Shown: positions 43,788-53,396, numbered from the stretch's first letter. The stretch: 64,000 bases of DNA from CAWIJJ01 sp963836425 (GCA_963836425.1 CAWIJJ010000006.1:620001-684000); one strand, 5' to 3'. Notes: a model not told the origin generated them from the sequence alone. Numbers and translations are program-made.

Positions 43788-45136
43788 TGGCCACCCCTCC
43801 CGCCGCGGCCACCGCCGGCCGGGGCGCGCTGCTGCGTCAGTTTCTCTTTCTCAATCAGCTTCTGCTTTTCGGCCTGAAGCGCGGGCCGCCCGCTGACTTC
43901 CCTGTCACGGTCGAAATACAGGGTGCCGTCGATGAACACTTTCTGGACCTTGGCGAAGTCGGACAAAGGCGGCTTGTCGTAAATGACCAAGTCGGCATCT
44001 TTACCGACCTCGAGGGATCCCACGCGATTCTCGATACCGAGCTGTTTGGCGGGGTTCAAGGTCACCATGGCCAGAGCTTCGTCCTCGGTGACGCCGCCGT
44101 ACTTCATGACTTTGCCGGCTTCGGTGTTCAGATGCCGCATCAACTCCGCGTCATCGCTGTTGATGCTCACCAGGACGCCTTTTTTCGCCATCAATGCAGC
44201 ATTGTAAGGAATGGCATCGAATGCCTCGACCTTGTAGGACCACCAATCGCTAAAGGTGGAGGCGCCGGCGCCGTGCGCGGCGATCTCCTTGGCCACTTTA
44301 TAGCCTTCGAGCACGTGTTGAAAGGTGCGGATCTTGAAGCCGTAGTCGTCGGCCACACGGATGAGCATGAGGATCTCGTCGGCGCGGTAACAGTGAGCGT
44401 GGACGAAGCGCTTGCCTTCGAGGACCTCCTTGAGCGCTTCGAGCTTCAGGTCTTTGCGGGGCGGGAGCAGAGTCTCGCCTTTGGCCGCCCTGGCCTGGTA
44501 ATCGTCCCATTTGGCCTTGTAAGCTTTGGCTTCATTGAAGGCCTCGCGGATGGTATCTTCGACGCCCATGCGCGTAGCCGGGTAGCGGGCGTTAGTTGGG
44601 GCGGCGCCGCGGCCGCCGGACGGGTTGCCGGCGCGCTTCGGGTTTTCTCCGAGGGCGAACTTGATGCCGGGAGTGGCGCCTTCGAAAATCAAGGCCTGAG
44701 CGTCCTTACCCCACCGCATCTTGATGGGCAGCGTTTTGCCGCCGATGGAGTTGGCCGAGCCGTGCAGAATGTTGGCCGTGGTGACGCCTCCGGCGAGGGC
44801 GCGGTAAATCGCGATATCTTCGGGGTTGAGGATGTCCCGGATGTCAACCATGGACGAAACGGAGACGCTGCCTTCGTTGATTCCGCCTTCGCCCGCGATG
44901 TGGGAGTGGCAATCGATGATGCCCGGGATGACATACTGATTGCTTCCGTCGATTACGGTGGCGTCCTGCGGCACCATGACTTTTTCGCCGAGGTCGGCGA
45001 TCTTTCCGTCTTTCAAGACGATGGAACCTTTGAAGGTTCCTTTGGCGACGGTCATGATGGTTGCGTTTTGAATGACGATGGTCTGCGCGCCGGCGGGGGC
45101 GAGCGCCAGGATGGCTGCGAGCAGTAGTTTATTCAT
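43784..45136 (-). CDS. Exported amidohydrolase with intact metal centre
   Basis: 450 residues, signal peptide NKLLLAAILALAPAGAQ. Full set of metal ligands is visible: HxH in 'VIPGIIDCHSHIAGEGG', later 'FVHAHCYRADEI', 'IRTFQHVLEG', and the Asp in 'LVSINSDDAELM'. The C-terminus ends with a Gly/Arg tail (APAGGGRGGRGGQ). Resembles imidazolonepropionase/prolidase-like exported amidohydrolases; substrate unknown. ATG 45136 overlaps the stop of the third amidohydrolase by 8 bp. Confidence 0.8.
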   Translation of the reverse strand: MNKLLLAAILALAPAGAQTIVIQNATIMTVAKGTFKGSIVLKDGKIADLGEKVMVPQDATVIDGSNQYVIPGIIDCHSHIAGEGGINEGSVSVSSMVDIRDILNPEDIAIYRALAGGVTTANILHGSANSIGGKTLPIKMRWGKDAQALIFEGATPGIKFALGENPKRAGNPSGGRGAAPTNARYPATRMGVEDTIREAFNEAKAYKAKWDDYQARAAKGETLLPPRKDLKLEALKEVLEGKRFVHAHCYRADEILMLIRVADDYGFKIRTFQHVLEGYKVAKEIAAHGAGASTFSDWWSYKVEAFDAIPYNAALMAKKGVLVSINSDDAELMRHLNTEAGKVMKYGGVTEDEALAMVTLNPAKQLGIENRVGSLEVGKDADLVIYDKPPLSDFAKVQKVFIDGTLYFDRDREVSGRPALQAEKQKLIEKEKLTQQRAPAGGGRGGRGGQ

Positions 45137-46496
45137 TGAATCCCCCCGGACCGGCAGTAACGGCTCCGCGGCCTGCCGGAGCGGCAGGAGTTTCCGCGGC
45201 CGGCTTATATTCTTTGCCGTCCACAAAGATCATTTCGATGCGCGTGCGATCGTCAAAAAGATCGCCGCGGGAAACGACGAGGTTGGCGATTTTGCCTTTT
45301 TCGATGCTGCCCAGGCGGTCGGCGACGCCATAGATCTCGGCGGGCGACAGGGTCAAGGCGCGGATGGCCGCATCGCGGGGCAGGCCGGCATCGATCGCCT
45401 TTTTGACTGCGCGCTGTAAGTCGCGGGGCTGGTCGTAGCCGTCGGAGTAGAGGGCGAACTTGACTCCGGCCTGAAGCAGGGCGGCGGGCGCGGAGGGCGC
45501 CTTATCGCGTGTTTCGAGGGTGCGGAAACTGTCCTCGGCTTCCGGGTCCGTGTCCCTGGCCTTTTCCGGCCACCTCATACTTACCAGTAAGGGAACGCCG
45601 GCCTTCTTCAAAAGGACGGCCGCTTCGGGACGGAAGGCTTCGCGGCCGCCGTACAGGATGAGAGGCTGCTTGAGCTCCTGGGCGAAGCGAAGCATGCGAT
45701 CCATTTCGACGACGCGGTTGGCCGGCAGGAGAATACGGGGAGAGTGCAAGACGCCCTCGAGAGCGCGGTCGTACTCGGGCCGCTGCATGCCGCGGGGATT
45801 CCTGTCATAGGCCTCCTTCGCCATCTTGTAATACGCGGTATCCATGTAGATCTGGCGGATGTAGGCGATGGTGCCCATCAGCGACGCCGGAAATCCATTG
45901 CCGGAGCGGCTCATCGTGAGGTATTGGCCGAGGGACGGCACCAGCACCATTTCGCCCGATTTTTCGCCGGACAGCAGATCGATCAGGGATCCCTGGCCGG
46001 CGAAGATGCCGCGGGTGGGGAATGCGGCGACGGTGGTGAAGCCGGCGGAGCGCACGGTTTCGATGCGGCGATCGGAGCCCTGAATATCGTCGGCGGCGAC
46101 CAGCCAACTGGTGGTGGCGGGCCGGTCCTCGGGGCCGCGGGAAGGTGGTAGGGCCGGTTGGCCGGTGGTGCCGGCGCCCCGCCCTCCGCCGGCGCCGCGG
46201 CCGCCGGTTGCAGTTGCGGTTGCGGGCGCGGCTCCGGCGACGCCCACGGTACTGAGCGCGTCGATCAAGCCGGGGTAGACAGTGAGCCCCTCGCCCTCGA
46301 CGATCCATGCGCCGGCTGGGATGGGCACAGTCTCGCCGACGGCATCGATCAGGCCGTTACGCACGACGACTGTGCCTTTCGCGATGGCGGGCCCGCTGAC
46401 GGTGATGATTCTGGCGTTACGTATCGCGAAGGTTGAAGGGACTTCGGCTATCGCGAACACGCATAGGAAAAGCAGCACAGACAGGAGTTTTCTCAT
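45129..46496 (-). CDS. Exported amidohydrolase-family protein lacking the HxH metal motif (second)
   Basis: 455 residues, signal peptide RKLLSVLLFLCVFAIAEV. Same architecture as the gene at 42456: 'IRNARIITVSGPAIAKGTVVVRNGLIDAVG' and C-terminal 'LTLSPAEIYGVADRLGSIEKGKIANLVVSRGDLFDD'. 'YPGLIDALSTVGVAG' replaces the metal HxH. A Gly/Arg-rich insert (GGRGAGGGRGAG) is near residue 110. It is the first gene of the three-gene operon. Possibly a non-catalytic or altered partner of the intact enzyme. Confidence 0.75.
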   Translation of the reverse strand: MRKLLSVLLFLCVFAIAEVPSTFAIRNARIITVSGPAIAKGTVVVRNGLIDAVGETVPIPAGAWIVEGEGLTVYPGLIDALSTVGVAGAAPATATATGGRGAGGGRGAGTTGQPALPPSRGPEDRPATTSWLVAADDIQGSDRRIETVRSAGFTTVAAFPTRGIFAGQGSLIDLLSGEKSGEMVLVPSLGQYLTMSRSGNGFPASLMGTIAYIRQIYMDTAYYKMAKEAYDRNPRGMQRPEYDRALEGVLHSPRILLPANRVVEMDRMLRFAQELKQPLILYGGREAFRPEAAVLLKKAGVPLLVSMRWPEKARDTDPEAEDSFRTLETRDKAPSAPAALLQAGVKFALYSDGYDQPRDLQRAVKKAIDAGLPRDAAIRALTLSPAEIYGVADRLGSIEKGKIANLVVSRGDLFDDRTRIEMIFVDGKEYKPAAETPAAPAGRGAVTAGPGGFNE

Positions 46497-46646
46497 ACGA
46501 GTGATCCAGGTATTATAGCCGTGTCCGGAGGGCGTGCGGCCGGCGGCGGAGACGCGGGGCGGGTTAACCGTTTTGGGGGGCGGCCGGCGTGGTTTCAAGC
46601 CGGCGAGCAGCCATGCGGCCAGTGCTGGTAACAACGGCTCCGTTTG

Positions 46647-47354
46647 TCAGCGGATTGTTCGAGGAGGACGGCGAGCCGCTCGAGAGTTCCCCTGTTCGTC
46701 AAGCTTCTTCCGTGCGACCTGACGCTTGCAATGGCGCAGATTCTCTTTCGCCAGCTCATCGCTCGGATCCATCGAGACCGCCCGCGCCAGGGTTTCCTTA
46801 GCCTGCAAGAGGCGGCCGGCCTGTAAGAGAGTCCAGCCGAGGTCGTTGACTAATTTCTGATTTTCCGGTTCCAGTTCCAGCGCCCGCAGGTTCGCGGACA
46901 CCGCTTCCTCGTGCAGACCTGCATTGCTGGCGCAATAGCCGAGGCCCTGGAATAACGCGGGATCGTCAGGATATCTCTTCACCGCCGATCGGTAGAGCTC
47001 CATTCCGTCCTCGTACGCCTCGAACCTGGTGAGAAACACGCCGGCCTCATCGATGATCTGGCGGATGTCGGTTGTGTGCTCCGGCAACGATAGCAGCGAT
47101 TGCAGCAACTCTCGCCCTTCGGCGGTTCTCCCGGCTTGATACAAGACCGAACCCATGCTGAAAATGGCCGGCGCGTAGGTCGGCATCGCCTCGATCGCGC
47201 GTTTGAGGGCAGCGATGGAGCCTTCGCGATCGCCCAGCGCGTCTAGGAAGATGCTGTTGGCATATTCCATTTCGGCATAGAACTGGTGTTCCGCCGGGGT
47301 GCCCTTTCGCTTGGACGATTGCGCCGTTTTTCGCGTCACTGGGAGTTCTCTCAA
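46647..47354 (-). CDS. Tetratricopeptide-repeat protein
   Basis: 235 residues from TTG 47354; GTG 47339 is an alternative. At least four TPR-like helical pairs: 'AEMEYANSIFLDALGDREGSIAALKRAIEAMPTY', 'AIFSMGSVLYQAGRTAEGRELLQSLL', 'ALFQGLGYCASNAGLHEEAVSANLRALELEP' and 'LVNDLGWTLLQAGRLLQAKETLARAVSMDP'. The C-terminus is Arg-rich. Scaffold for protein interaction; partner unknown. Divergent from purM across 77 bp. Confidence 0.75.
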   Translation of the reverse strand: MRELPVTRKTAQSSKRKGTPAEHQFYAEMEYANSIFLDALGDREGSIAALKRAIEAMPTYAPAIFSMGSVLYQAGRTAEGRELLQSLLSLPEHTTDIRQIIDEAGVFLTRFEAYEDGMELYRSAVKRYPDDPALFQGLGYCASNAGLHEEAVSANLRALELEPENQKLVNDLGWTLLQAGRLLQAKETLARAVSMDPSDELAKENLRHCKRQVARKKLDEQGNSRAARRPPRTIR

Positions 47355-47431
47355 AGTATAGACCAGGACTTGTGCGCCGGTCGTGACCCGGGTGCGACAC
47401 TCGGATTGGGCTTGTCCACTTATACTGAAAT

Positions 47432-48472
47432 TTGCCCAGAAAAATTGTGCGCTATCGCGATGCCGGTGTGAACATCGACGAGGCCGATCGTGCCGTCGGG
47501 TCGATCAAGAAACTCGCGCGTCAGACCTTCAGCCGCTCGGTGCTGACGGACATAGGAAGCTTCGGCGCTTCCTATCTCCTGTCGGGATACAAGAAGCCGG
47601 TACTAATCAGTTCGGCGGACGGGGTCGGGACCAAGCTGAAGGTGGCGTTCCTGACCGGACGGCACAACACGGTGGGGCAGGACCTGGTGAACCACTGCGT
47701 CAACGATATCGCCGTGCAGGGCGCGCTGCCGTTATTCTTCCTGGACTATTACGCGGTGGGGAAGCTGGATGCCGGGGTGGCCGCCGCGGTGATTTCGGGG
47801 ATTGCGCGCGGGTGCCGCGAGAACGAATGCGCGCTGATCGGCGGCGAGACCGCGGAGATGCCGGGATTATACGCGGAGGGCGAATACGATCTTGCGGGTT
47901 TCATCGTGGGGGCGGCGGAGCGCGCGGATCTGATTACGGGCAGAAACATTAAAGAAGGGGATGTGCTGCTGGGGCTGCCTTCCACGGGGCTGCACACGAA
48001 CGGGTATTCGCTGGCGCGCAAACTGCTTTTCGAAGTGGCGGGATACGGCCCGAAGACACTGCTGCCGGAAGTGGGGATGACGGTGGGGGACGCGCTGCTG
48101 GCGGTCCACCGCAGCTACCTGAAGCCGATACGCGCGTTGATAGGCGCGCGGCTGTTGCGCGGGGCTGCGCATATAACCGGGGGCGGAATTACGGACAACA
48201 CGCCGCGCATGTTGCCGGCGGAGATGGCCGCGCAGATCGACACGGCGGCGTGGCGGATACCACCGATTTTCGAGGTGCTGCGCGAGATCGGCAAAGTGCC
48301 GGAGGACGACTACCGGCGCACGTTCAACCTGGGGGTCGGGATGATCCTGGCGGTGCCGGGGCGTTCGGCGGCAAAGGCGGAAGCGCTGCTTGCCGGTTTG
48401 GGTGAGCAGCCGTTCCGTGTGGGCCGGGTGATCGCGCGCAAGCGGTCGCACCCGCGCGTGGAGTACCGGTGA
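47432..48472 (+). CDS. purM: Phosphoribosylformylglycinamidine cyclo-ligase
   Basis: 346 residues from TTG 47432; GTG 47447 ('VRYRDAGVNID') is the alternative. Signatures: 'RYRDAGVNIDEADRAV', 'SADGVGTKLKVAFLTGRH', 'NDIAVQGALPLFFLDYYAVGKLD', 'ALIGGETAEMPGLY' and 'HITGGGITDNTPRMLP'. It closes the imidazole ring to aminoimidazole ribotide in purine synthesis. TATACT at 47421-47426 is a possible -10, giving a very short leader. purN overlaps by GTGA. Confidence 0.95.
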   Translation: MPRKIVRYRDAGVNIDEADRAVGSIKKLARQTFSRSVLTDIGSFGASYLLSGYKKPVLISSADGVGTKLKVAFLTGRHNTVGQDLVNHCVNDIAVQGALPLFFLDYYAVGKLDAGVAAAVISGIARGCRENECALIGGETAEMPGLYAEGEYDLAGFIVGAAERADLITGRNIKEGDVLLGLPSTGLHTNGYSLARKLLFEVAGYGPKTLLPEVGMTVGDALLAVHRSYLKPIRALIGARLLRGAAHITGGGITDNTPRMLPAEMAAQIDTAAWRIPPIFEVLREIGKVPEDDYRRTFNLGVGMILAVPGRSAAKAEALLAGLGEQPFRVGRVIARKRSHPRVEYR

Positions 48473-49065
48473 AGCGCCTCGGGATTCTGATTTCGGGCCG
48501 CGGCTCGAACTTCGAGGCGATCGCGGATAATGTGGCGGCGGGACGTCTGTCCGCGGAAATTGCGGTGGTGATTTCGAACCGGCCGTCGGCGGGACTCGAA
48601 GCGGCGCGGCGGAGGGGGCTGGAAGCGGTATTGCTGCCTTCGCGGGGACTCGACCGGGAAGTTTACGACCGGTTGTTGTGGGAAGAACTGGACCGGCGCG
48701 GGGTGGAACTGGTGTGCCTGGCGGGGTTCATGCGGTTACTGAGCGCATCGTTTGTCCGGCATTTTCCGGGGCGGATTTTGAATATACATCCGTCGCTGCT
48801 GCCGGCATTTCCGGGCCTCGATGCGCAGCACCAGGCGCTGGAACACGGGGTAAAGATCAGCGGCTGCACGGTACATTTCGTGGACGAGTATCTGGATGCG
48901 GGGCCGATTATTCTGCAATCGGCAGTGCCGGTGCTGGACGGGGACGATGTGGACGCTCTTTCGTCGCGGATCCTGAAGGAAGAGCACCGGATTTATTCGG
49001 AAGCGATCGGGATCGTGCTGAGCGGCACTTACGAGCTCGAAGGCCGGCGGGTGATCCGGCGCTGA
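48469..49065 (+). CDS. purN: Phosphoribosylglycinamide formyltransferase
   Basis: 198 residues. 'LGILISGRGSNFEAIADNV', 'LAGFMRLLSASFV', the catalytic Asn-His in 'ILNIHPSLLPAFPG' and the Asp in 'VHFVDEYLDAGPII' are typical. It transfers formyl from 10-formyl-tetrahydrofolate to GAR. The GTG start overlaps the purM stop. Its 3' end overlaps the convergent gene by 37 bp. Confidence 0.95.
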   Translation: MKRLGILISGRGSNFEAIADNVAAGRLSAEIAVVISNRPSAGLEAARRRGLEAVLLPSRGLDREVYDRLLWEELDRRGVELVCLAGFMRLLSASFVRHFPGRILNIHPSLLPAFPGLDAQHQALEHGVKISGCTVHFVDEYLDAGPIILQSAVPVLDGDDVDALSSRILKEEHRIYSEAIGIVLSGTYELEGRRVIRR

Positions 49066-49313
49066 AGGAATTCGGAAAGCAGCAGGGGCGGCCCGGGACC
49101 GTTTTCAAGTTGTTGCTCGACGGCCTTTTCGTACTGGCGCATGGTTTCCGCACGCCGCCTTTTTTCGAGGCCGCAACTCTCGATATCGAGGAGGATCTGC
49201 ACCTCCCAGGGTTGAAACGTGGTCCTGGCCACAACTCCGCGGGATAACTCGTACAACAGCTTGCGGAAGCGGTTAAACATCAGTTCGCGTTCGATCAGTT
49301 CTTCGCATCCCAC
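49029..49313 (-). CDS. Conserved hypothetical protein, FQPWEVQILLDIE motif
   Basis: 94 residues from GTG 49313. A longer frame opens at 49373, but that codon lies inside a terminator stem, so it is not used here; ATG 49280 is another option. The core 'TFQPWEVQILLDIESCGLEKRRRAETMRQYEKAVEQQLENGPGPPLLLSEFL' is well ordered and of a kind conserved in Acidobacteria. Helical, no signal peptide. Function unknown. Overlaps the purN 3' end antisense. Confidence 0.5.
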   Translation of the reverse strand: MGCEELIERELMFNRFRKLLYELSRGVVARTTFQPWEVQILLDIESCGLEKRRRAETMRQYEKAVEQQLENGPGPPLLLSEFLQRRITRRPSSS

Positions 49314-49358
49314 GATGAACTTATCGGCGGAAACGGTCGCCCTGTGACAATCGGGGAC

Positions 49359-49402
49359 AAAAAAAGCGGGCACGTCAAACGGGAATTGAGAGGCGTGCCC
49401 GC
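49359..49402 (-). terminator. Terminator of the M14 carboxypeptidase gene
   Basis: GCGGGCACG (49366-49374) and CGTGCCCGC (49394-49402) are a perfect 9-bp stem with a 19-base loop; on the minus strand it ends in TTTTTTT (complement of 49359-49365). It sits about 70 bp beyond the carboxypeptidase stop. Confidence 0.85.
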
Positions 49403-49472
49403 GCGGTAATGGGGTTTACAGTCGATATTCTGAACCCGGGTAACCCGTTCCCAGTTGCGTAGCTCTTTGTGG

Positions 49473-52472
49473 CTATGGCTGACCTGGGGCCGCAGTCGGG
49501 GTTGGAGCGGCGGCAGCGGGCTTTCCGGCGTCCAGGTGGTCCCAATTCAAAATGGCGTTAAAGGCGAGCATGTAAGTGCCCTGGGTTTGCCAGCGCCAGA
49601 AGGGGCGGAGGGCGAACATGACCACGTGTCCCTTGCCCATCGGCATGTCTACGGCAGCGGCCCGGTTGGCCAAAGCCTCGCCGCCTGCGAGGGTTCCGGA
49701 AAGCAGCATGTTGGAGGCGGTGGGCGGGAACTGAATGATTACGCGAGGTCTTCCTTCGGTGGTGCCGGCAGCGCCTCCGCGTCCTCCGCGGCCTGCGCCT
49801 GCGGCTCCCGCACCGGCTCCTCCGCGTCCTCCGCGTCCGCCGGGCGATGGCGGTGGCGCGAGGGCGCCTTCGAGCGGCGCGATGGTGAGGGGCACCGCGT
49901 TGGGCGTAGTGTTCTGTCCAACACCCCCGATGGCGGCACCGCCTCGTCCGCCTCGTCCGCCGAAGCCGCCGGCGCCGGCCGCGTTCAAGACGGGATCCTG
50001 GTTGAAGTAGACGGGCAGGTCCTTGCCTTCATAGCCGTAGGCGATAGGGCTTTTGAGGTCGGCAAAGACTCCGCGCAGAATGGTGCCGCGGGCAAACAGG
50101 TTATCCGGATTTTCGACGGTGACGCCGCCGCCCAGGTTGAATTCGGCCATCAGGGTGGTGGCGGAGCCTTCGGTAAGCAGAGTCCCGCCTTCCTGGACGA
50201 AGCGGCCGAGTTCCTGGAGTCCTTCGAAGCCCATGCCACCGCGGATGTCGTCGGATTCGTCGATGCCGCCGAGGTTGGGGGTCGCGCCGGTCTTCTTATA
50301 CGGTACGGGCACGCTGCCGGTACGCGCCACGCCGGCGATCATGGATTGCGCCGTGCCGCCCACGTGCGGATACACAATGACGTCGTAACGGGAGCGCAGA
50401 TTTCCGTCGCGGAGTTTCTGGTCGGCGAAATAGGTATAGGGGACGCCGTAGTAATCGAGCGCGGCGCGGACCCACCCTTCATCCTGGGTGCGCGACCAGG
50501 AATGAATGTAGCCGATGCGGGGGATGGTGCTTTCGTGGGTCTTCACGGAAGGCGCCGAAGGGACGGCCCAGGCGGAAAGGCCGAGGTCGCGCAGCATCGG
50601 ATCGAGACGTGCGTGATCGGCATTGGGGATGATCAGGGCACCGGCGCGGAACTTATGCCCGTTCAGGTCGAAGTCGTCTTCCGCCACCTGCATTTTGACG
50701 TCGCGGTTCTTGAAGCGGAAGGTCACCAGGGCGTTGTCGGCGGTGTGTTCGACGACCAGCGTGGGGCCGCTGCCGGTAACTCCTCCCGGCGCGACCGCGT
50801 CGGCGGTCAGCAGGGTCATGGCGGAGTCCAGCACGGCCTTGTCGGTTACGGGAGTGACTTTGACATCGCGCATGTACTGCATGGTCCAGCCGGTATCGTC
50901 GTAAGGGCGGGGGTTCGCGGGCGGATAGTTTTGCACGCTGAAGTAAATGTCGGCGAGGGTGCGATACGGCTGGTCGGCGCGTATGATGTAGTCGCCGGCG
51001 GCCACGGCGGTGGACCCGGCGGCGAAGGCGGAACTGGCTTTGTGCACCTCGATGCCCTGGCGGCGGAGGTCATTGACCATCTGCGCCGCGTCCGACTTAC
51101 GGCGCTGCGCAGCGGGGATGTGCCACGCGTAGGTGGGGCCGGTCTTACCCTTTTCCACCGAGCGCTTGTTCTTCATCCAGTAATTCTCGAGATAGAGCTG
51201 CCGGTCCTGTGCAACCTTATTCAATGCCAGCAGGATTGCGGATTCCTGGATGTTGGTATTGTTTCTCGGTCCCCACTTGATGGAGGGCAGCGGCGGATTG
51301 GAACGGAACCATTCGCGGCTGGTGGCGGTGGCGCTGAGCTGAAGGTTCTGGTTCACATCCGGCCCGTAGCTCTGCACCTCATAGAACCGTCCGAAGGAGT
51401 TATGCGTGACGGCGATCCAGAACAGGTAATTGGGAGTCCACCCATCGTAGTAACCGAAGGTGAAGACGCCGGGCACGTTCCGTTTGGCCATCTCCATTAC
51501 CTCGGTTTGCGCCAGCAGCCACCACTCGTTTACGGCAATCGGGTCGAGCGAGATATTGTAAGGTCCGGTGCCGGTGGAAACATACAGGTAGCTTTGGGCC
51601 TCATGGAGGTCGTGCATGACGGTGGGGTGCCACTCAAGCAACGTTTTGACCATGTTTTGGGTCAACTTGAGAAACTGGCCCATGCCGTCGCGATTGTTAT
51701 CGTGCTGGACGTACTTGCCCCAGTACACGAGAGGCAGGCGCATGGCTCCCTGCGGCTGTTTCTTATTGAAGTAATACGTGTCCACCTGCTTTTCGCGGCC
51801 GTCCGCTTCGATCACCGGGGTGATCAGCGTGATGACGTTGTTGCGGATGGCCTGAACGAACGGCGTCTCTTCGACGATCAGGCGGTAGGCCAGTTCGATC
51901 AGCATCTCGGGACCGCCGGTCTCGGTGGAGTGGATGCCGCTGGCAGCCCAGTAGATCGGCTTGCCTGTCCGGATGAATTCGCGCGCCTGCTCCTCGGTGG
52001 TTTTGCGCGGGTCTCCGAGGCGGGCGGCGATGTCCTTGTAGCGGTCAAGGTCCTTAATGGTGGCCTCGTCGGCGATGGCCAGCAGCACCATGTCGCGGCC
52101 TTCTTCCGACTGGCCGATTTTCCAGAAGCGGGCGCGCGGCGAGACCCGGGCCAGTTCTTCGTAGTAACGGTGGATGTCCTTGGCGTAGGTGAGCTCGCCC
52201 GGCGTGCCCGGGATGCGGCCCAGGAACTTGAGCGGCGACGGCACGGTGTCCGAGGCCGGCATATGATCCACCAGTTCGGTGCTGATGCGGGGATCCTGGA
52301 CGTATTCCTTGATCAGCCGGGTGTACTCTTCGTCGAGTTTCTGGGGCTGCGCGGCTGCGGGCGCCGGGGCCGCGGCGGGACGGCCGGTTTTCCGCGCCTG
52401 AGCGCCGGCATCGGGTGCGAAGGCCAGCGACAGCGCAAGGGCCGCACCCGCGGCAGCGAAACGTATCCTCAT
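49473..52472 (-). CDS. Exported M14-family zinc carboxypeptidase
   Basis: 999 residues, signal peptide RIRFAAAGAALALSLAFAPDAGAQ. The M14 domain fills about 85-360: Zn ligands His179 and Glu182 in 'IHSTETGGPE' and the third His in 'VMHDLHEAQSY' near 286. The middle is a beta-rich region, and near 860-910 lies a long Gly/Arg/Ala tract (GFGGRGGRGGAA, GRGGRGGAGAGAAGAG), followed by 'VDMPMGKGHVVMFALRPFWRWQTQGTYMLAFNAIL', usual for this exported Acidobacterial/Bacteroidetes group. Its first 110 codons are also present in a second, truncated copy at 53058-53396. Confidence 0.85.
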   Translation of the reverse strand: MRIRFAAAGAALALSLAFAPDAGAQARKTGRPAAAPAPAAAQPQKLDEEYTRLIKEYVQDPRISTELVDHMPASDTVPSPLKFLGRIPGTPGELTYAKDIHRYYEELARVSPRARFWKIGQSEEGRDMVLLAIADEATIKDLDRYKDIAARLGDPRKTTEEQAREFIRTGKPIYWAASGIHSTETGGPEMLIELAYRLIVEETPFVQAIRNNVITLITPVIEADGREKQVDTYYFNKKQPQGAMRLPLVYWGKYVQHDNNRDGMGQFLKLTQNMVKTLLEWHPTVMHDLHEAQSYLYVSTGTGPYNISLDPIAVNEWWLLAQTEVMEMAKRNVPGVFTFGYYDGWTPNYLFWIAVTHNSFGRFYEVQSYGPDVNQNLQLSATATSREWFRSNPPLPSIKWGPRNNTNIQESAILLALNKVAQDRQLYLENYWMKNKRSVEKGKTGPTYAWHIPAAQRRKSDAAQMVNDLRRQGIEVHKASSAFAAGSTAVAAGDYIIRADQPYRTLADIYFSVQNYPPANPRPYDDTGWTMQYMRDVKVTPVTDKAVLDSAMTLLTADAVAPGGVTGSGPTLVVEHTADNALVTFRFKNRDVKMQVAEDDFDLNGHKFRAGALIIPNADHARLDPMLRDLGLSAWAVPSAPSVKTHESTIPRIGYIHSWSRTQDEGWVRAALDYYGVPYTYFADQKLRDGNLRSRYDVIVYPHVGGTAQSMIAGVARTGSVPVPYKKTGATPNLGGIDESDDIRGGMGFEGLQELGRFVQEGGTLLTEGSATTLMAEFNLGGGVTVENPDNLFARGTILRGVFADLKSPIAYGYEGKDLPVYFNQDPVLNAAGAGGFGGRGGRGGAAIGGVGQNTTPNAVPLTIAPLEGALAPPPSPGGRGGRGGAGAGAAGAGRGGRGGAAGTTEGRPRVIIQFPPTASNMLLSGTLAGGEALANRAAAVDMPMGKGHVVMFALRPFWRWQTQGTYMLAFNAILNWDHLDAGKPAAAAPTPTAAPGQP

Positions 52473-52770
52473 AGAGCCAACCTCCGTTCGGGTAAAGAAA
52501 CTGATAACGCGCGGCGCACGTGGGTGTCAAGGCGTCTGGGTTCGGGGGGTGCGCGAGACGAAAGTGGAGATTCGTCAGAATCGCTGAAAAAGTCGGCAGA
52601 ATCTGAGCGTACCTGGTACTTCAGATAATGCCGGCAGTTGCGGAAAATGGTTGGCCGCTGATAAACGCGGATAAACACAGATGGAAACACGATGTCTTAT
52701 CGGCGTTGGTGTCGCGCACCGGGTTCAGGGCGCCAGGCGGGCGCCGCCCGTTACAATAGCTTTTCCAACT

Positions 52771-53088
52771 GTGAGACGAGGAATCTTTATTACTTTCGAA
52801 GGCATGGACGGCTCCGGCAAAACCACGCAGATGCACCGCCTGGCCGCCCGGCTGCGCGCCATGGGACGCACGGTTCTTGAAACGGCGGAGCCCGGCGGGC
52901 CGCCGATTTCGACGCAGATCCGGCGGATCCTGCTGGACGCATCGAATCAGGAACTGAGCCCGCGCGCCGAACTGCTGCTCTATTTCGCCTCGCGGGCGCA
53001 GAACGTGGACGAATGGATCGTGCCTGCGCTGGAGCGGGGCGAGATCGTGCTGTGCGAGCGCGGCGAGACCCGGGCCAGTTCTTCGTAG
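52771..53088 (+). pseudogene. Truncated tmk copy (unit A)
   Basis: GTG 52771 starts a correct thymidylate kinase N-terminus (RRGIFITFEGMDGSGKTTQ, P-loop intact), in frame through 'SPRAELLLYFASRAQNVDEW' to 'EIVLC', then runs into antisense M14 sequence and stops at 53088. It has 'GGPPIS' where the other copy has an extra base. Missing more than half of the enzyme, including the DRF motif and LID region. Confidence 0.8.
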
Positions 53089-53396
53089 TAGCGGTGGATG
53101 TCCTTGGCGTAGGTGAGCTCGCCCGGCGTGCCCGGGATGCGGCCCAGGAACTTGAGCGGCGACGGCACGGTGTCCGAGGCCGGCATATGATCCACCAGTT
53201 CGGTGCTGATTCGGGGATCCTGAACGTATTCCTTGATAAGCCGGGTGTACTCTTCGTCGAGTTTCTGGGGCTGCGCGGCCGCGGGCGCCGGGGCCGCGGC
53301 GGGACGGCCGGTTTTCCGCGCCTGAGCGCCGGCATCGGGTGCGAAGGCCAGCGCCAGCGCAAGGGCCGCACCCGCGGCAGCGAAACGTATCCTCAT
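53058..53396 (-). pseudogene. Truncated M14 carboxypeptidase 5' copy (unit B)
   Basis: Repeats the first about 110 codons of the M14 gene (signal peptide to 'YYEELARVSPR') with a few synonymous or mild changes (LALALAF for LALSLAF). Reading continues antisense through tmk and stops at 52980. It lacks all zinc ligands. Confidence 0.8.

Noticed and set aside
49314..49373. Upstream start for the FQPWEVQILL protein
   Set aside because: The GTG lies inside the stem of the carboxypeptidase terminator and the first residues translate its U-run (FF).
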